Assembly (NCBI RefSeq): GCF_022012445.1
Contig: NZ_JAKLTS010000009.1
Location: 62,001 to 126,000, forward strand
DNA: 64,000 nt
DNA from: Massilia sp. TS11
Lineage (GTDB): Bacteria > Pseudomonadota > Gammaproteobacteria > Burkholderiales > Burkholderiaceae_D
Reading direction: 5' to 3'
Shown here: positions 44,251 to 52,426 of the stretch, one piece after another
Layout of the letters: every line of letters begins with the position of its first letter
How positions within the stretch are numbered: position 1 is the first letter of the stretch
Translations under genes and position numbers: made by a program
The notes under the pieces: model-generated
The model's database searches: none
Seen by the model: the letters and a program-made list of their open reading frames with translations, nothing else
What the model was told of the DNA's origin: nothing

Positions 44251-45273
44251 GTGTCCTCATCGTCCATGTCGGCTCCAGCCGATCTGTTAGCCACCCAAAT
44301 CGTCATTGATCGCTACGGCGATGCCGATGCGCTCAGCTGCAGGCAGGCAGTGCTTGCGCCGCCCGCGGCAGGCGAAATCCGCATGCGTCATACGGCAGTC
44401 GGCGTCAACTACGTCGACGTCTACCATCGCACCGGGCTGTACCCCCTGCCGACGCTGCCCGGCGTCCTCGGTGTGGAAGCCGCAGGCATCGTCGAAGCCG
44501 TGGGCCCAGGTGTCGACCACCTGGTGCCCGGCCAGCGCGTCGCCTATGCCGGCGCCCCCGTCGGCGCCTATGCGAGCGCACGCAATTTTCCCGCCGAGCG
44601 CGCGCTCGCCCTACCGGACGACATTGCCGACGATACGATCGCCAGCTTGCTGCTGCGTGGCATAACTGCGCATATGCTGTTTTCTTACGTCTACCCGGTC
44701 AGATCCGGTGATACCGTTTTCGTCCATGCGGCCGCGGGCGGCCTCGGTCTGGTATTGGTGCAATGGGCCAAGTCGCGCGGGGCGCGGGTGATCGGTACGG
44801 TCGGCTCTGCTGAAAAAGCCAGGCTCGCGAAAGAACACGGGCTCGACGATGCAATCCTCTACCGTGAGCAGGACTTTGTCGCGGCCGTGCGCCAGCTGAC
44901 CAAAGGACGTGGCGTGGATTACGCGATTGACGGGATCGGCGGCGCCACCTTGCGGCAGACACTGAATATCGTACGGCCGTATGGCATGGTCGCCAGCATC
45001 GGCCAAGTCGCGGGGGACCCGGGGCCGCTCGATCCAGCCTGGCTGGGTCCGGCTCACGCCGTCGCCCTGATCCGTCCCGGTGTGCTGAGTTTCATGTCGG
45101 ACCCAGCGCGCTACCGAGAAGGCGTGCTCGCCACCTTCGCCGAGCTGCAGCGCGGATTAAAAGCAAACATCGGCCTGATCCTGCCACTGGCCCAGGCGGC
45201 AGAAGCGCATCGTCGGCTCGAGGCCGGCGAGACCAGCGGCTCGATCTTGCTGCGCCCCGCTGCTGACGCGTAA
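44251..45273 (+). CDS. NADPH:quinone oxidoreductase, zinc-independent MDR family
   Basis: 340 residues from GTG 44251; AGGAGA five bases before it supports this start over ATG 44266. The GroES-like part has GVNYVDVYHRTGLYPLPTLP, and the NADPH-binding motif is VFVHAAAGGLGLVLVQWAKS. No zinc-binding Cys set is present, as in quinone reductase QorA. It reduces quinones or enones with NADPH. The EthD-like gene follows 37 bases later on the same strand. Confidence 0.9.
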   Translation: MSSSSMSAPADLLATQIVIDRYGDADALSCRQAVLAPPAAGEIRMRHTAVGVNYVDVYHRTGLYPLPTLPGVLGVEAAGIVEAVGPGVDHLVPGQRVAYAGAPVGAYASARNFPAERALALPDDIADDTIASLLLRGITAHMLFSYVYPVRSGDTVFVHAAAGGLGLVLVQWAKSRGARVIGTVGSAEKARLAKEHGLDDAILYREQDFVAAVRQLTKGRGVDYAIDGIGGATLRQTLNIVRPYGMVASIGQVAGDPGPLDPAWLGPAHAVALIRPGVLSFMSDPARYREGVLATFAELQRGLKANIGLILPLAQAAEAHRRLEAGETSGSILLRPAADA

Positions 45274-45310
45274 AATGCAATCTTTACACTTTTTCAATAC
45301 TCGACTTACC

Positions 45311-45622
45311 ATGATCAAAGTTAGCATCTTGTATCCGAACAGCCCCGACGCCCGTTTCGACGTGGACTACTACGCGACTCGCCATATGCCCATGGTCAAG
45401 AACCTGCTCGGTGCCTGCTGCACCGGCTTCCAGGTCGACATCGCCATGCCGGACCACGCAGCGGACGCGCCCGCCCCCTATATCGCGATGGGACACCTGC
45501 TGTGCGATTCACTGACCGCCTTCCAGACTGCCTTTGCACCGCATGCAGAAACGATCATGGCCGACATCGCCAACTACACCAATCTCACCCCGCAGCTCCA
45601 GTTCAGCACCGTGCTCGTCTGA
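45311..45622 (+). CDS. EthD-family small protein
   Basis: 103 residues, MIKVSILYPNSPDARFDVDY, with the EthD signature YYATRHMPMVKNLLG and the later ALMGH-like segment YIAMGHLLCDSLTAFQTAF. EthD-type ferredoxin-fold proteins are linked to ether or polyketide catabolism and have no proven reaction. The ATG at 45311 is chosen by family start; an in-frame ATG at 45275, right after the previous stop, is possible. Last gene of the accessory enzyme cluster. Confidence 0.88.
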   Translation: MIKVSILYPNSPDARFDVDYYATRHMPMVKNLLGACCTGFQVDIAMPDHAADAPAPYIAMGHLLCDSLTAFQTAFAPHAETIMADIANYTNLTPQLQFSTVLV

Positions 45623-45654
45623 CGACGCCAGTGCTCGTCGGCTTGAAACAAAAG

Positions 45655-45683
45655 TTTTAGCGGCGAGCAAAACATGCTAGGAT
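45655..45683 (+). promoter_or_regulatory. Possible promoter with extended -10
   Basis: TTTTAG (45655-45660), a 17-base spacer and TAGGAT (45678-45683) preceded by TGC. The -35 is weak, the extended -10 fair. The start point would be near 45690, just before the two-hairpin leader. Confidence 0.35.
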
Positions 45684-45696
45684 GTCATCGAAATAG

Positions 45697-45792
45697 ACGG
45701 GCCGTCGCCGGCCCGTTTCGTTCCGCTGACTGACCACAACGTCCGCCAGACTGCAACCACGCCGTGCGATGGCTGTCGCATCGGCGTTTTTT
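45697..45792 (+). promoter_or_regulatory. Leader with two hairpins, the second an intrinsic terminator
   Basis: Hairpin 1: ACGGGCCG-TCGC-CGGCCCGT (45697-45716), a perfect 8-bp stem. Hairpin 2: CGCCGTGCGA ... TCGCATCGGCG (45760-45786), followed by TTTTTT (45787-45792). The ATG of the solute-binding protein lies 12 bases later with no Shine-Dalgarno between. It may simply end the EthD operon, or may work as an attenuator of the next gene. Confidence 0.6.
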
Positions 45793-45804
45793 ATTTGTGT
45801 CTGA

Positions 45805-46512
45805 ATGCTCAAGAGATTTCTGCCGCTCCTGCTTGCCTGTGTTTCGGTCTCGGCCAGTGCCGAAGCGCCGCTGCGCCTGCTGCTGACGGAGACGGTCAGC
45901 CTGATCCGCCCGGGCGCGGATGGGGTGACGCCGGAGGGCCCGGCCGTCGATCTGCTGCGCCAGGCGCTGCAGCGTGCGCAGATTCAGGCCACGCTGGAAC
46001 TGGTGCCGACGGCGCGCCGCGTCGATGGCGCGCGCACCACGCCGCTCAGCTGCGCAGTGGGCCTGCAACGGGTGCCGGCCAACGAGGACCAGTTCAAGTG
46101 GGTCGGCCCGGTCAGCCAGGACAATATCTATCTGTTCGGCGCGCCGGACTTTCGCACCCGGGTGCGCAGCATCACCGATGTGCAGAAGCTGCCGGTCGGC
46201 GCCGTGCGTGGCTCGGTGCTCACCCAGCTGCTGCGCGACTATGGGATTGCGGTCGATGAAGCCGTCGACCTGAAAATGAACATCCGCAAGCTGATGGCCC
46301 ACCGCGTGGCCCTGATTCCGATCAGCAGCATCGAGATGGCCGCCATGCGCGAGTCGCCGGACGCGGTCAAACTCAAACAGGTGTTCAAGCTGCTCGAACT
46401 GCGCACCTGGATCGGCTGCCATCCGAGCGTCAACAGCGAAGCCCTGGGCCGCCTGCAGCGCGTTGTCGATGCTCAGCGGCAGGCGGGCGAGCTGCGCCTT
46501 CTCGGCCTCTGA
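45805..46512 (+). CDS. Orphan periplasmic solute-binding protein (SBP_bac_3 type)
   Basis: 235 residues with a signal peptide (MLKRFLPLLLACVSVSASAE). The fold resembles amino-acid-type binding proteins: EGPAVDLLRQALQRAQIQAT early, KLPVGAVRGSVLTQLLRDYG in the hinge region. No permease or ATPase is nearby, so a transport role is doubtful; such orphans often act as sensors or scavengers. There is no ribosome site, and a terminator hairpin lies immediately upstream. Confidence 0.8.
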   Translation: MLKRFLPLLLACVSVSASAEAPLRLLLTETVSLIRPGADGVTPEGPAVDLLRQALQRAQIQATLELVPTARRVDGARTTPLSCAVGLQRVPANEDQFKWVGPVSQDNIYLFGAPDFRTRVRSITDVQKLPVGAVRGSVLTQLLRDYGIAVDEAVDLKMNIRKLMAHRVALIPISSIEMAAMRESPDAVKLKQVFKLLELRTWIGCHPSVNSEALGRLQRVVDAQRQAGELRLLGL

Positions 46513-46535
46513 GCCCGCCCGGCCCTGCGCCGCAC

Positions 46536-46871
46536 TTACTGCCCGCGGTACTGCAGGCTGATGCTGGCCACCACCGCGTTCGGCGACTGGTCGAAGGCCA
46601 CTTTCAGCTTGCTGTCACGGCTGACGAAGGTGCTCGGATCGACCGCCACGATCTCCATGCGCGGTGCGCCTTCCACCTGCACGTAATAGCGGCCGTCGGC
46701 CATGTAGACGCTGGCCGTCTTGCCATTTTCCAGCTCGTAGGTGCCTTTGAAGGCGGCAAAGTCATGCGCCTTCATCACGTAGCGGCTGGCGCTCACATTG
46801 ACCGAGGGCGCCGTGCTGGCCGATGCCAGACCAGCGGTTGCAAGCAGCAGAGTAGCGATGACGAATTGCAT
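46536..46871 (-). CDS. Small secreted protein, function unknown
   Basis: 111 residues from ATG 46871 with a near-perfect AAGGAGGT ribosome site, and a signal peptide (MQFVIATLLLATAGLASAS). The mature part is beta-rich: AFKGTYELENGKTASVYMAD then GRYYVQVEGAPRMEIVAVDP. It resembles small secreted proteins common in Massilia relatives; I know no named family. Converges on the solute-binding protein gene with a 23-base gap. Confidence 0.75.
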   Translation of the reverse strand: MQFVIATLLLATAGLASASTAPSVNVSASRYVMKAHDFAAFKGTYELENGKTASVYMADGRYYVQVEGAPRMEIVAVDPSTFVSRDSKLKVAFDQSPNAVVASISLQYRGQ

Positions 46872-47164
46872 ATTGACCTCCTTAAGGTGAGTAAAACAAG
46901 CGCTGTGCTTTTGGCACAACTTCCCTAACGCACGATCTGTGCCAGCTTGTTTTTGCCGAATTAAGCACAGTAGAACGCCTGCCAATGGTGCGCCGCAACA
47001 ATTGCATGTGCTGCCTTGGTGCAACTTTCCTTGGACTGGTGCGAGGCCGATTGGGTCCAGGCCGAACCGGCTCAGGCCAGTGTGCCGGCGCGGCGGGCGC
47101 GCCGCCAGCGCCAGCTGACGAAACCGGGATTGGCGGGGTCGAATGGGTGAAAATCGCGGATAAG

Positions 47165-47215
47165 CTGAAAACTATCGAATCGATACAATCAATTCATTTG
47201 AGCTATTTCGCGCCG
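47165..47215 (+). promoter_or_regulatory. Possible OxyR-type promoter of dps
   Basis: A 447-base gap (46872-47318) separates dps from its neighbour. Around 47171-47206 lie ACTATCGAATCGATACAATC and AATTCATTTGAGCTATTTCG, in which ATnG/CTAT half-sites recur at about ten-base steps. TACAAT (47184-47189) could serve as -10, with no -35. This fits an activator-dependent promoter, for which OxyR is the usual dps regulator. The rest of the gap shows nothing clear. Confidence 0.35.
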
Positions 47216-47318
47216 CAGCGGATACTAGGCTTCATCGACTGAGTGGTGAACTGCGGCGTCTGGCACCGGTCCAAACCTGCGGCAGACCTGCAAGTCCGTA
47301 CCGACACGAGGAGGAAAC

Positions 47319-47798
47319 ATGAGCAGCCACATCAACACCGGCATCGATGCCGCCGACCGCGCCGAGATCGCCCAGGGCCTGGGCCGCCTGCTGGCCGACA
47401 CCTTCACGCTCTACCTGAGCACGCACAATTTCCACTGGAATGTGACGGGGCCGATGTTCAACAGCCTGCACAATATGTTCATGACCCAGTACACGGAACT
47501 GTGGAATGCGGTCGACCCGATTGCCGAGCGCATCCGTTCACTCGGCATGCCGGCGCCGGGTTCCTATGCCCAGTTCCGCAGCCTGAGTTCGCTGCCGGAC
47601 GTGCCCGACATGCCGGCCAAGGCGCTCGAGATGGTCGCCATCCTGGCCAGCGGGCACGAGGCGGTGGCGCGTACGGCGCGCAGCCTGTATCCGGCGGTGG
47701 AACGCGCGCACGATGAGCCGACTGCCGACCTGCTGACCCAGCGCATCGCCGTGCACGAGCAGGCGGCCTGGATGCTGCGCGCCCTGCTCGAGACTTAA
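47319..47798 (+). CDS. dps: Dps-family ferritin-like DNA-protection protein
   Basis: 159 residues. The inter-subunit ferroxidase residues are visible: His39 in THNFHWNVTGPMF, His51, and Asp66 and Glu70 in VDPIAERIRSLG. Dps dodecamers oxidise and store iron using hydrogen peroxide and coat DNA in stress. AGGAGG lies 6-7 bases before the ATG. The 3' end overlaps the opposite K+ channel gene by four bases (TTAA). Confidence 0.94.
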   Translation: MSSHINTGIDAADRAEIAQGLGRLLADTFTLYLSTHNFHWNVTGPMFNSLHNMFMTQYTELWNAVDPIAERIRSLGMPAPGSYAQFRSLSSLPDVPDMPAKALEMVAILASGHEAVARTARSLYPAVERAHDEPTADLLTQRIAVHEQAAWMLRALLET

Positions 47799-48622
47799 TC
47801 GAGCGCGCTGCCGCAGAACTGGCAGAAGCGCGCCTTGGGGCTGTGGTCGGTGGCGCCGCAGCCCGGACAGGGCGCGTGCTGATTCTGGCGCTGCATGGCC
47901 AGCTCGGTCGTCACAATGCCGGTCGGCACAGCCAGGGTGCCCCAGCCGAGCAGCATCATCACCGAAGTGATCAGGCGGCCCAGCTCGGTCTTGGGCGTGA
48001 TGTCGCCGAAGCCGACCGTGGTCATGGTCGTCACCGCCCAGTACACGGCGGTGGGGATGCTGGTGAAACCATTGGCCGGCCCTTCCACCACGTACATGAC
48101 GGTGCCCATCACGATCACCACTGCCACCACCACCGACAGGAAGACCATGATCTTGCGCGCGCTCGCCACCAGGGCCGCGCCCAGGGCCTGGTACTCGTGC
48201 ACATAGGCGCTGAGCTTAAAGATCCGGAAGATGCGCAGCAGGCGCAGCACGCGCACGTCGATCAGCGCATGCACTTCGGGGAATAGCAGGGCCAGATAGG
48301 TGGGCAGCACGGCCAGCAAATCGACCAGGCCGAAAAAACTCAGCGCATAGCGCAGCGGCTGGCGCACGCACAGCAGGCGCAGCACATACTCGGCTGTGAA
48401 CAGCAGCGTGAAGCTCCATTCGAGCGCGTTGAAGGCGGCGTCGAAGCGCTGCCCGAGCGACTCCACGCTGTCGGCCACCACCACGCCCAGGCTGGCGAGG
48501 ATCAGCAGAATCAGGATTTTGTCGAACAGGACGCCAGCCCGCGTATCGGACTGGAACACGATGCGATAGAGGGCGCCACGCCAGCCCTCGGGCGGTCCGC
48601 CATACGGCAATGCAGTAGCCAT
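47795..48622 (-). CDS. Voltage-gated potassium channel with C-terminal zinc ribbon
   Basis: 275 residues. Six helices over about residues 30-245; the S4-like sensor is RVLRLLRIFRIFKLSAYVHE and the selectivity filter is TTMTTVGFGDITPKTELG (GFGD as in some bacterial Kv channels). After the last helix comes a short zinc ribbon, CPGCGATDHSPKARFCQFCG. It conducts K+ across the inner membrane. Convergent with dps, divergent from the dipeptidase gene. Confidence 0.9.
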   Translation of the reverse strand: MATALPYGGPPEGWRGALYRIVFQSDTRAGVLFDKILILLILASLGVVVADSVESLGQRFDAAFNALEWSFTLLFTAEYVLRLLCVRQPLRYALSFFGLVDLLAVLPTYLALLFPEVHALIDVRVLRLLRIFRIFKLSAYVHEYQALGAALVASARKIMVFLSVVVAVVIVMGTVMYVVEGPANGFTSIPTAVYWAVTTMTTVGFGDITPKTELGRLITSVMMLLGWGTLAVPTGIVTTELAMQRQNQHAPCPGCGATDHSPKARFCQFCGSALD

Positions 48623-48725
48623 GCTGGTACGGTCTATGACAGGAAGGCTCCGAGATTACCGCGCCCGCCCACGCCACGCAAGAAATTCGGTACACTCGGA
48701 CGATCGTCAACCGAGACCCCTGCCC

Positions 48726-49955
48726 ATGCGCTCTGTTCTGCTGCCCCTGCTGTTCGCCGCCTGCTCCGCCCACGCCGCCGATGATGCCGCCCTGCGCCAC
48801 GCGCGCGCCCTGCTCAAGGCCACGCCCCTGGTCGATGGCCACAATGATCTGCCCGAGCTGATCCAGAATTACAAGCCGGCCCCGAGCGACCTCGACGCCT
48901 ACGACCTGCGCAAGCCGACCGTCAACGAAACCGACATCGCGCGCCTGCGCGCCGGCCAGCTCGGGGCGCAGTTCTGGTCGGTGTACGTACCGGGCGAACT
49001 GAAGTCGGGCTGGGCCCGCATGCAGCTCGAGCAGATCGAACTGACGCGCCGCCTGATCGCGCGCTATCCCGATGTGTTTGTGCCGGCCACGCGCGCCGAC
49101 GACATCGGGCGCGCCTTCAAGGCCGGCAAAATCGCCTCCTTCATGGGCATCGAAGGCGGCCACGTGATCGAAAACAGCCTAGGCGCCCTGCGCGCCTACT
49201 ACGACCTGGGCGTGCGCTACATGACGCTGACCCACAACGTCACGCTCGACTGGGCCGACGCCGCGCTCGACACGCCGCGCCACCATGGCCTGACGCCGTT
49301 CGGCAAAGAGGTCGTGCGCGAGATGAACCGGCTTGGCATGCTGGTCGACCTGTCCCACGTCAGCCCGGAGGTGATGCGCGACGCGCTCGACACCAGCGAG
49401 GCGCCGGTGATTTTCTCGCATTCGTCGGCGCGCGCGCTGACCGAGCATCCGCGCAATGTGCCGGACGAGATCCTCAAGCGCATGCAGGCCAATGGCGGCG
49501 TGGTGATGGTGACCTTCGTGCCCAACTTCGTGAACCAGGCCGGGGCGCGCTGGGGCATGGGCCTGATGGCGCGCCAGAAGGGCGTGAGCGACGAGGCCGA
49601 ACTCGAACGCATCGCCAAGGCCTACGAGCAGGAAGTGGGGCCGCGTCCGCCGGCCACGCTGCAGCAGGTGGCCGACCATATCGATTACGTGGCGCGCGTG
49701 GCCGGCTACGACCATGTCGGCATCGGCGCCGACTACTGCGGCCTGCCGGTGTCGCAGGGGCTGGAAGATGTGTCGACCTATCCGGCCCTGTTCGCGGAGC
49801 TGATCCGGCGCGGCTGGAGCGACGCCAACCTGAAGAAGCTGGCCTCGCAGAACCTGGTGCGCGCCATGCGTCAGGCCGAGCAGGTGGCCGCGCGCCTGCA
49901 GAAGACGCGCGCGCCGTCCACCGCCACCATCGAAAAGCTCGACCGCAAGGCCTGA
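48726..49955 (+). CDS. Membrane dipeptidase, peptidase family M19
   Basis: 409 residues with a signal peptide (MRSVLLPLLFAACSAHAADD). Metal ligands of the renal-dipeptidase family are visible: LVDGHNDLPELI (His-x-Asp), MGIEGGHVIENS (bridging Glu), and the His residues in LVDLSHVSPEV and FSHSSARALTEHPRN. It hydrolyses dipeptides, possibly with a D-residue, in the periplasm. The upstream gap of 103 bases separates it from the divergent channel gene. No strong Shine-Dalgarno; start chosen by the signal peptide. Confidence 0.92.
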   Translation: MRSVLLPLLFAACSAHAADDAALRHARALLKATPLVDGHNDLPELIQNYKPAPSDLDAYDLRKPTVNETDIARLRAGQLGAQFWSVYVPGELKSGWARMQLEQIELTRRLIARYPDVFVPATRADDIGRAFKAGKIASFMGIEGGHVIENSLGALRAYYDLGVRYMTLTHNVTLDWADAALDTPRHHGLTPFGKEVVREMNRLGMLVDLSHVSPEVMRDALDTSEAPVIFSHSSARALTEHPRNVPDEILKRMQANGGVVMVTFVPNFVNQAGARWGMGLMARQKGVSDEAELERIAKAYEQEVGPRPPATLQQVADHIDYVARVAGYDHVGIGADYCGLPVSQGLEDVSTYPALFAELIRRGWSDANLKKLASQNLVRAMRQAEQVAARLQKTRAPSTATIEKLDRKA

Positions 49956-49956
49956 G

Positions 49957-50583
49957 TCAGAAGCTGCGGTAGCCGCCCGGGCGCAGCTGCAGTTCGGGGA
50001 TATCGTCGATCGACGGCGTCTTCAGCGGCGCCGCTTCGGCGTCTGCCGCGGCCTGCTCCGGCGCGGCCTCGGCATCCGCTGCATCCGCGGCCGGCGTCTC
50101 GGCCGCGGCCTCCTCTTCCGGCTCCTCGGGCGCGATCTTCGCGGTCAGGTCCAGCACCTGGCTGTTGGTGTGCTTCAGGCGCGCCACCAGCACCTTGGCG
50201 ATATTCCGGTACAGGTAGGAGGTGATTTCGGTATCGGCCTTCAGCCGCGCGATCGGAAAATACATGGCCGTGCAGTCGGTCAGCGCGCGCACGCGCGCCG
50301 TGCGGATCTTGTCATCGACCAGCGACATCTCGCCGAAGCTTTCGCCCGGATTGAGCTGGGCCAGCTGCACCCATTTGCCGCCCTTGACCTGCTCCACCGC
50401 CACATGGCCGATCACCAGGATGTAGAAGCTTTCGCCGGTGTCGCCTTCGTTGAAGAACAACTCGCCGGCCTTGAGGGTGACCTTGTCGGCCGCGCCCAGC
50501 ATCCGGCCCAGCAGCATCATCGGCATACCGGCGAACAGGCGCACATTCGCGGCCAGGCGTAACAACGGGCTCGGAGCATCCAT
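49957..50583 (-). CDS. Cyclic-nucleotide-binding domain protein
   Basis: 208 residues from ATG 50583, with GGGAGAAG upstream. Residues about 20-140 form a cNMP-binding domain: ELFFNEGDTGESFYILVIGH and LNPGESFGEMSLVDDKIRTA, the latter being the phosphate-binding cassette in which RTA follows a Lys-Ile pair. No DNA-binding or kinase domain follows; the tail is an Ala/Glu/Pro-rich acidic stretch. A protein-interaction or sensor role is an inference. Convergent with the dipeptidase gene, one base apart. Confidence 0.88.
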   Translation of the reverse strand: MDAPSPLLRLAANVRLFAGMPMMLLGRMLGAADKVTLKAGELFFNEGDTGESFYILVIGHVAVEQVKGGKWVQLAQLNPGESFGEMSLVDDKIRTARVRALTDCTAMYFPIARLKADTEITSYLYRNIAKVLVARLKHTNSQVLDLTAKIAPEEPEEEAAAETPAADAADAEAAPEQAAADAEAAPLKTPSIDDIPELQLRPGGYRSF

Positions 50584-50676
50584 CGCGACTTCTCCCTCGA
50601 TCAGGTCAGTGTTGTCGATATTGTAGCGGCAGGCGCGCTTACTGGAACCGCTTCGGTCCGGTAAAATCGGGGGATC

Positions 50677-51255
50677 ATGGAATCCCTCCTCGTCTCCACG
50701 GGCGTCGTCGCCCTCGCCGAAATCGGCGACAAAACCCAACTGCTGGCCTTCCTGCTGGCAGCCCGCTTCAAGAAGCCCGTGCCCATCATCCTGGGGATTC
50801 TGGCCGCCACCCTGGCCAACCACGGCCTGGCCGGCGCGCTCGGCGCCTGGATCACGGCCACGCTGAGTCCCGGCGTGCTGCGCTGGATTCTCGGCCTGTC
50901 CTTCCTCGGCATGGCCGCCTGGACCCTGATCCCCGACGAAATCGACGAAGACGAAACCCAGATCAGCCAGCGCTTCGGCGTGTTCGGCGCGACCCTGGTC
51001 ACCTTCTTCCTGGCCGAGATGGGTGACAAGACCCAGATCGCCACCGTGGCCATGGCGGCCCACTATCCGAATCCGCTGCTGGTGGTGGCCGGCACCACGC
51101 TCGGCATGCTGATCGCCGACGTGCCGGCCGTCTTCATCGGCGACAAGCTGGCCAAGCGCATCCCGATGCGCCTCGTGCACGGCATCGCCGCCCTGATGTT
51201 CGCCGCGCTTGGCTTGGCCACCCTGCTCGGCGCCGGCGCCGCTCTCGGCTTCTGA
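50677..51255 (+). CDS. GDT1/TMEM165 (UPF0016) cation exporter, likely Mn2+
   Basis: 192 residues with six hydrophobic segments and two copies of the family motif: VALAEIGDKTQLLAF and FLAEMGDKTQIATVA. Homologues such as Vibrio MneA export Mn2+, and others move Ca2+ or H+. A GGGGGAT ribosome site is close to the ATG. No yybP-ykoY-type riboswitch is recognisable in the 93-base upstream gap. The MFS gene begins one base after its stop. Confidence 0.9.
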   Translation: MESLLVSTGVVALAEIGDKTQLLAFLLAARFKKPVPIILGILAATLANHGLAGALGAWITATLSPGVLRWILGLSFLGMAAWTLIPDEIDEDETQISQRFGVFGATLVTFFLAEMGDKTQIATVAMAAHYPNPLLVVAGTTLGMLIADVPAVFIGDKLAKRIPMRLVHGIAALMFAALGLATLLGAGAALGF

Positions 51256-51256
51256 G

Positions 51257-52423
51257 ATGGACCGCCCACGCATGCCACGCAGCGTGTGGATGCTGGGCTT
51301 CGTCAGCCTGCTGATGGACGTCTCGTCCGAGATGATCCATAGCCTGCTGCCGCTGTTCATGGTCGGCGCGCTCGGCGCCAGCGCCCTCGATGTCGGCATC
51401 ATCGAAGGCATGGCCCAGGCCACCGCCCTGATCACCAAGACCTTCGCCGGCGTGCTGTCTGACTACCTCGGCAAGCGCAAGGCCCTGGCGGTGCTGGGTT
51501 ACGGCCTCGGCGCCCTGTGCAAACCCTTGTTCGCCCTGGCCGGATCGACCGGCATGGTGCTCGGCGTGCGCCTGCTCGACCGCGCCGCCAAGGGCATCCG
51601 CGGCGCCCCGCGCGACGCGCTGCTGGCCGATATCACCCCGCCCGGCCTGCGCGGCGCCGCCTTTGGGCTGCGCCAGTCGCTCGATACGGCCGGCGCCTTT
51701 CTCGGTCCGCTGACCGGCGCCGCCCTGCTGTATTGGTGGACCAGCGATTTGCGCGCCGTGTTCTGGGTGGCCGTGCTGCCGGCCCTGCTCGCGGCCCTGC
51801 TGCTGGCCTTCACCGTACCGGAAGCACCGCCCGCAGCGCCGGCCGCCGGCGCCGCCCTGTTCACGCGTGAACGCCTGGCCGAACTGCCGCGCGCCTTCTG
51901 GTGGGTGGTGGGCGCGGGCGCCATCTTCACGCTGGCGCGCTTCTCCGACGCCTTCCTCGTGCTGCGCGCCCAGAACGCCGGCGTGCCCACGGCGATCGTG
52001 CCGCTGGTGATGGTGCTGATGAATGTGGTCTACGCCGGCACCGCCTATCCGTTCGGCCGTCTGTCCGACCAGACCGACCCGCGCCGCCTGCTGGCCATCA
52101 GCCTGGTGGTGCTGCTGGCGGCCGATGTGCTGCTGGCCTGGGCCACCAGCTGGCCGCTGCTGCTGGCCGGTGTGGCCCTGTGGGGTGTGCACATGGGGAT
52201 GAGCCAGGGCCTGCTGTCGGCGCTGGTGGCCGCGCATGCGCCGCCGGCCCTGCGCGGCACCGCCTTCGGCATCTTCAACCTGGCTTGCGGCCTGGCCCTG
52301 CTGGCGGCGTCCAGCCTGGCCGGCCTGCTGTGGGAAAAAGCCGGACCGGCCGCGACTTTCGTCGGCGGCGCGGTCCTGTGCGTGCTGGCCCTGGCCAGCA
52401 TGTTCAGCGTGCGCCAGCGCTGA
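51257..52423 (+). CDS. Major facilitator superfamily transporter
   Basis: 388 residues with about 11-12 transmembrane helices. Early motif SLLMDVSSEMIHSLLPLFMV and the loop GVLSDYLGKRKALAVLGYGL (MFS motif A, G-x-x-x-D-x-x-G-x-R/K) identify it; RLLDRAAKGIRGAPRDALLA is typical of a subgroup in which the substrate is mostly unknown. Directly downstream of the GDT1-family gene (one base between), so co-translated. Confidence 0.88.
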   Translation: MDRPRMPRSVWMLGFVSLLMDVSSEMIHSLLPLFMVGALGASALDVGIIEGMAQATALITKTFAGVLSDYLGKRKALAVLGYGLGALCKPLFALAGSTGMVLGVRLLDRAAKGIRGAPRDALLADITPPGLRGAAFGLRQSLDTAGAFLGPLTGAALLYWWTSDLRAVFWVAVLPALLAALLLAFTVPEAPPAAPAAGAALFTRERLAELPRAFWWVVGAGAIFTLARFSDAFLVLRAQNAGVPTAIVPLVMVLMNVVYAGTAYPFGRLSDQTDPRRLLAISLVVLLAADVLLAWATSWPLLLAGVALWGVHMGMSQGLLSALVAAHAPPALRGTAFGIFNLACGLALLAASSLAGLLWEKAGPAATFVGGAVLCVLALASMFSVRQR

Positions 52424-52426
52424 AGC

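Noticed and set aside
50584-50676. Manganese (yybP-ykoY) riboswitch before the GDT1-family gene
   Set aside because: The gap is only 93 bases and shows none of the conserved loops.
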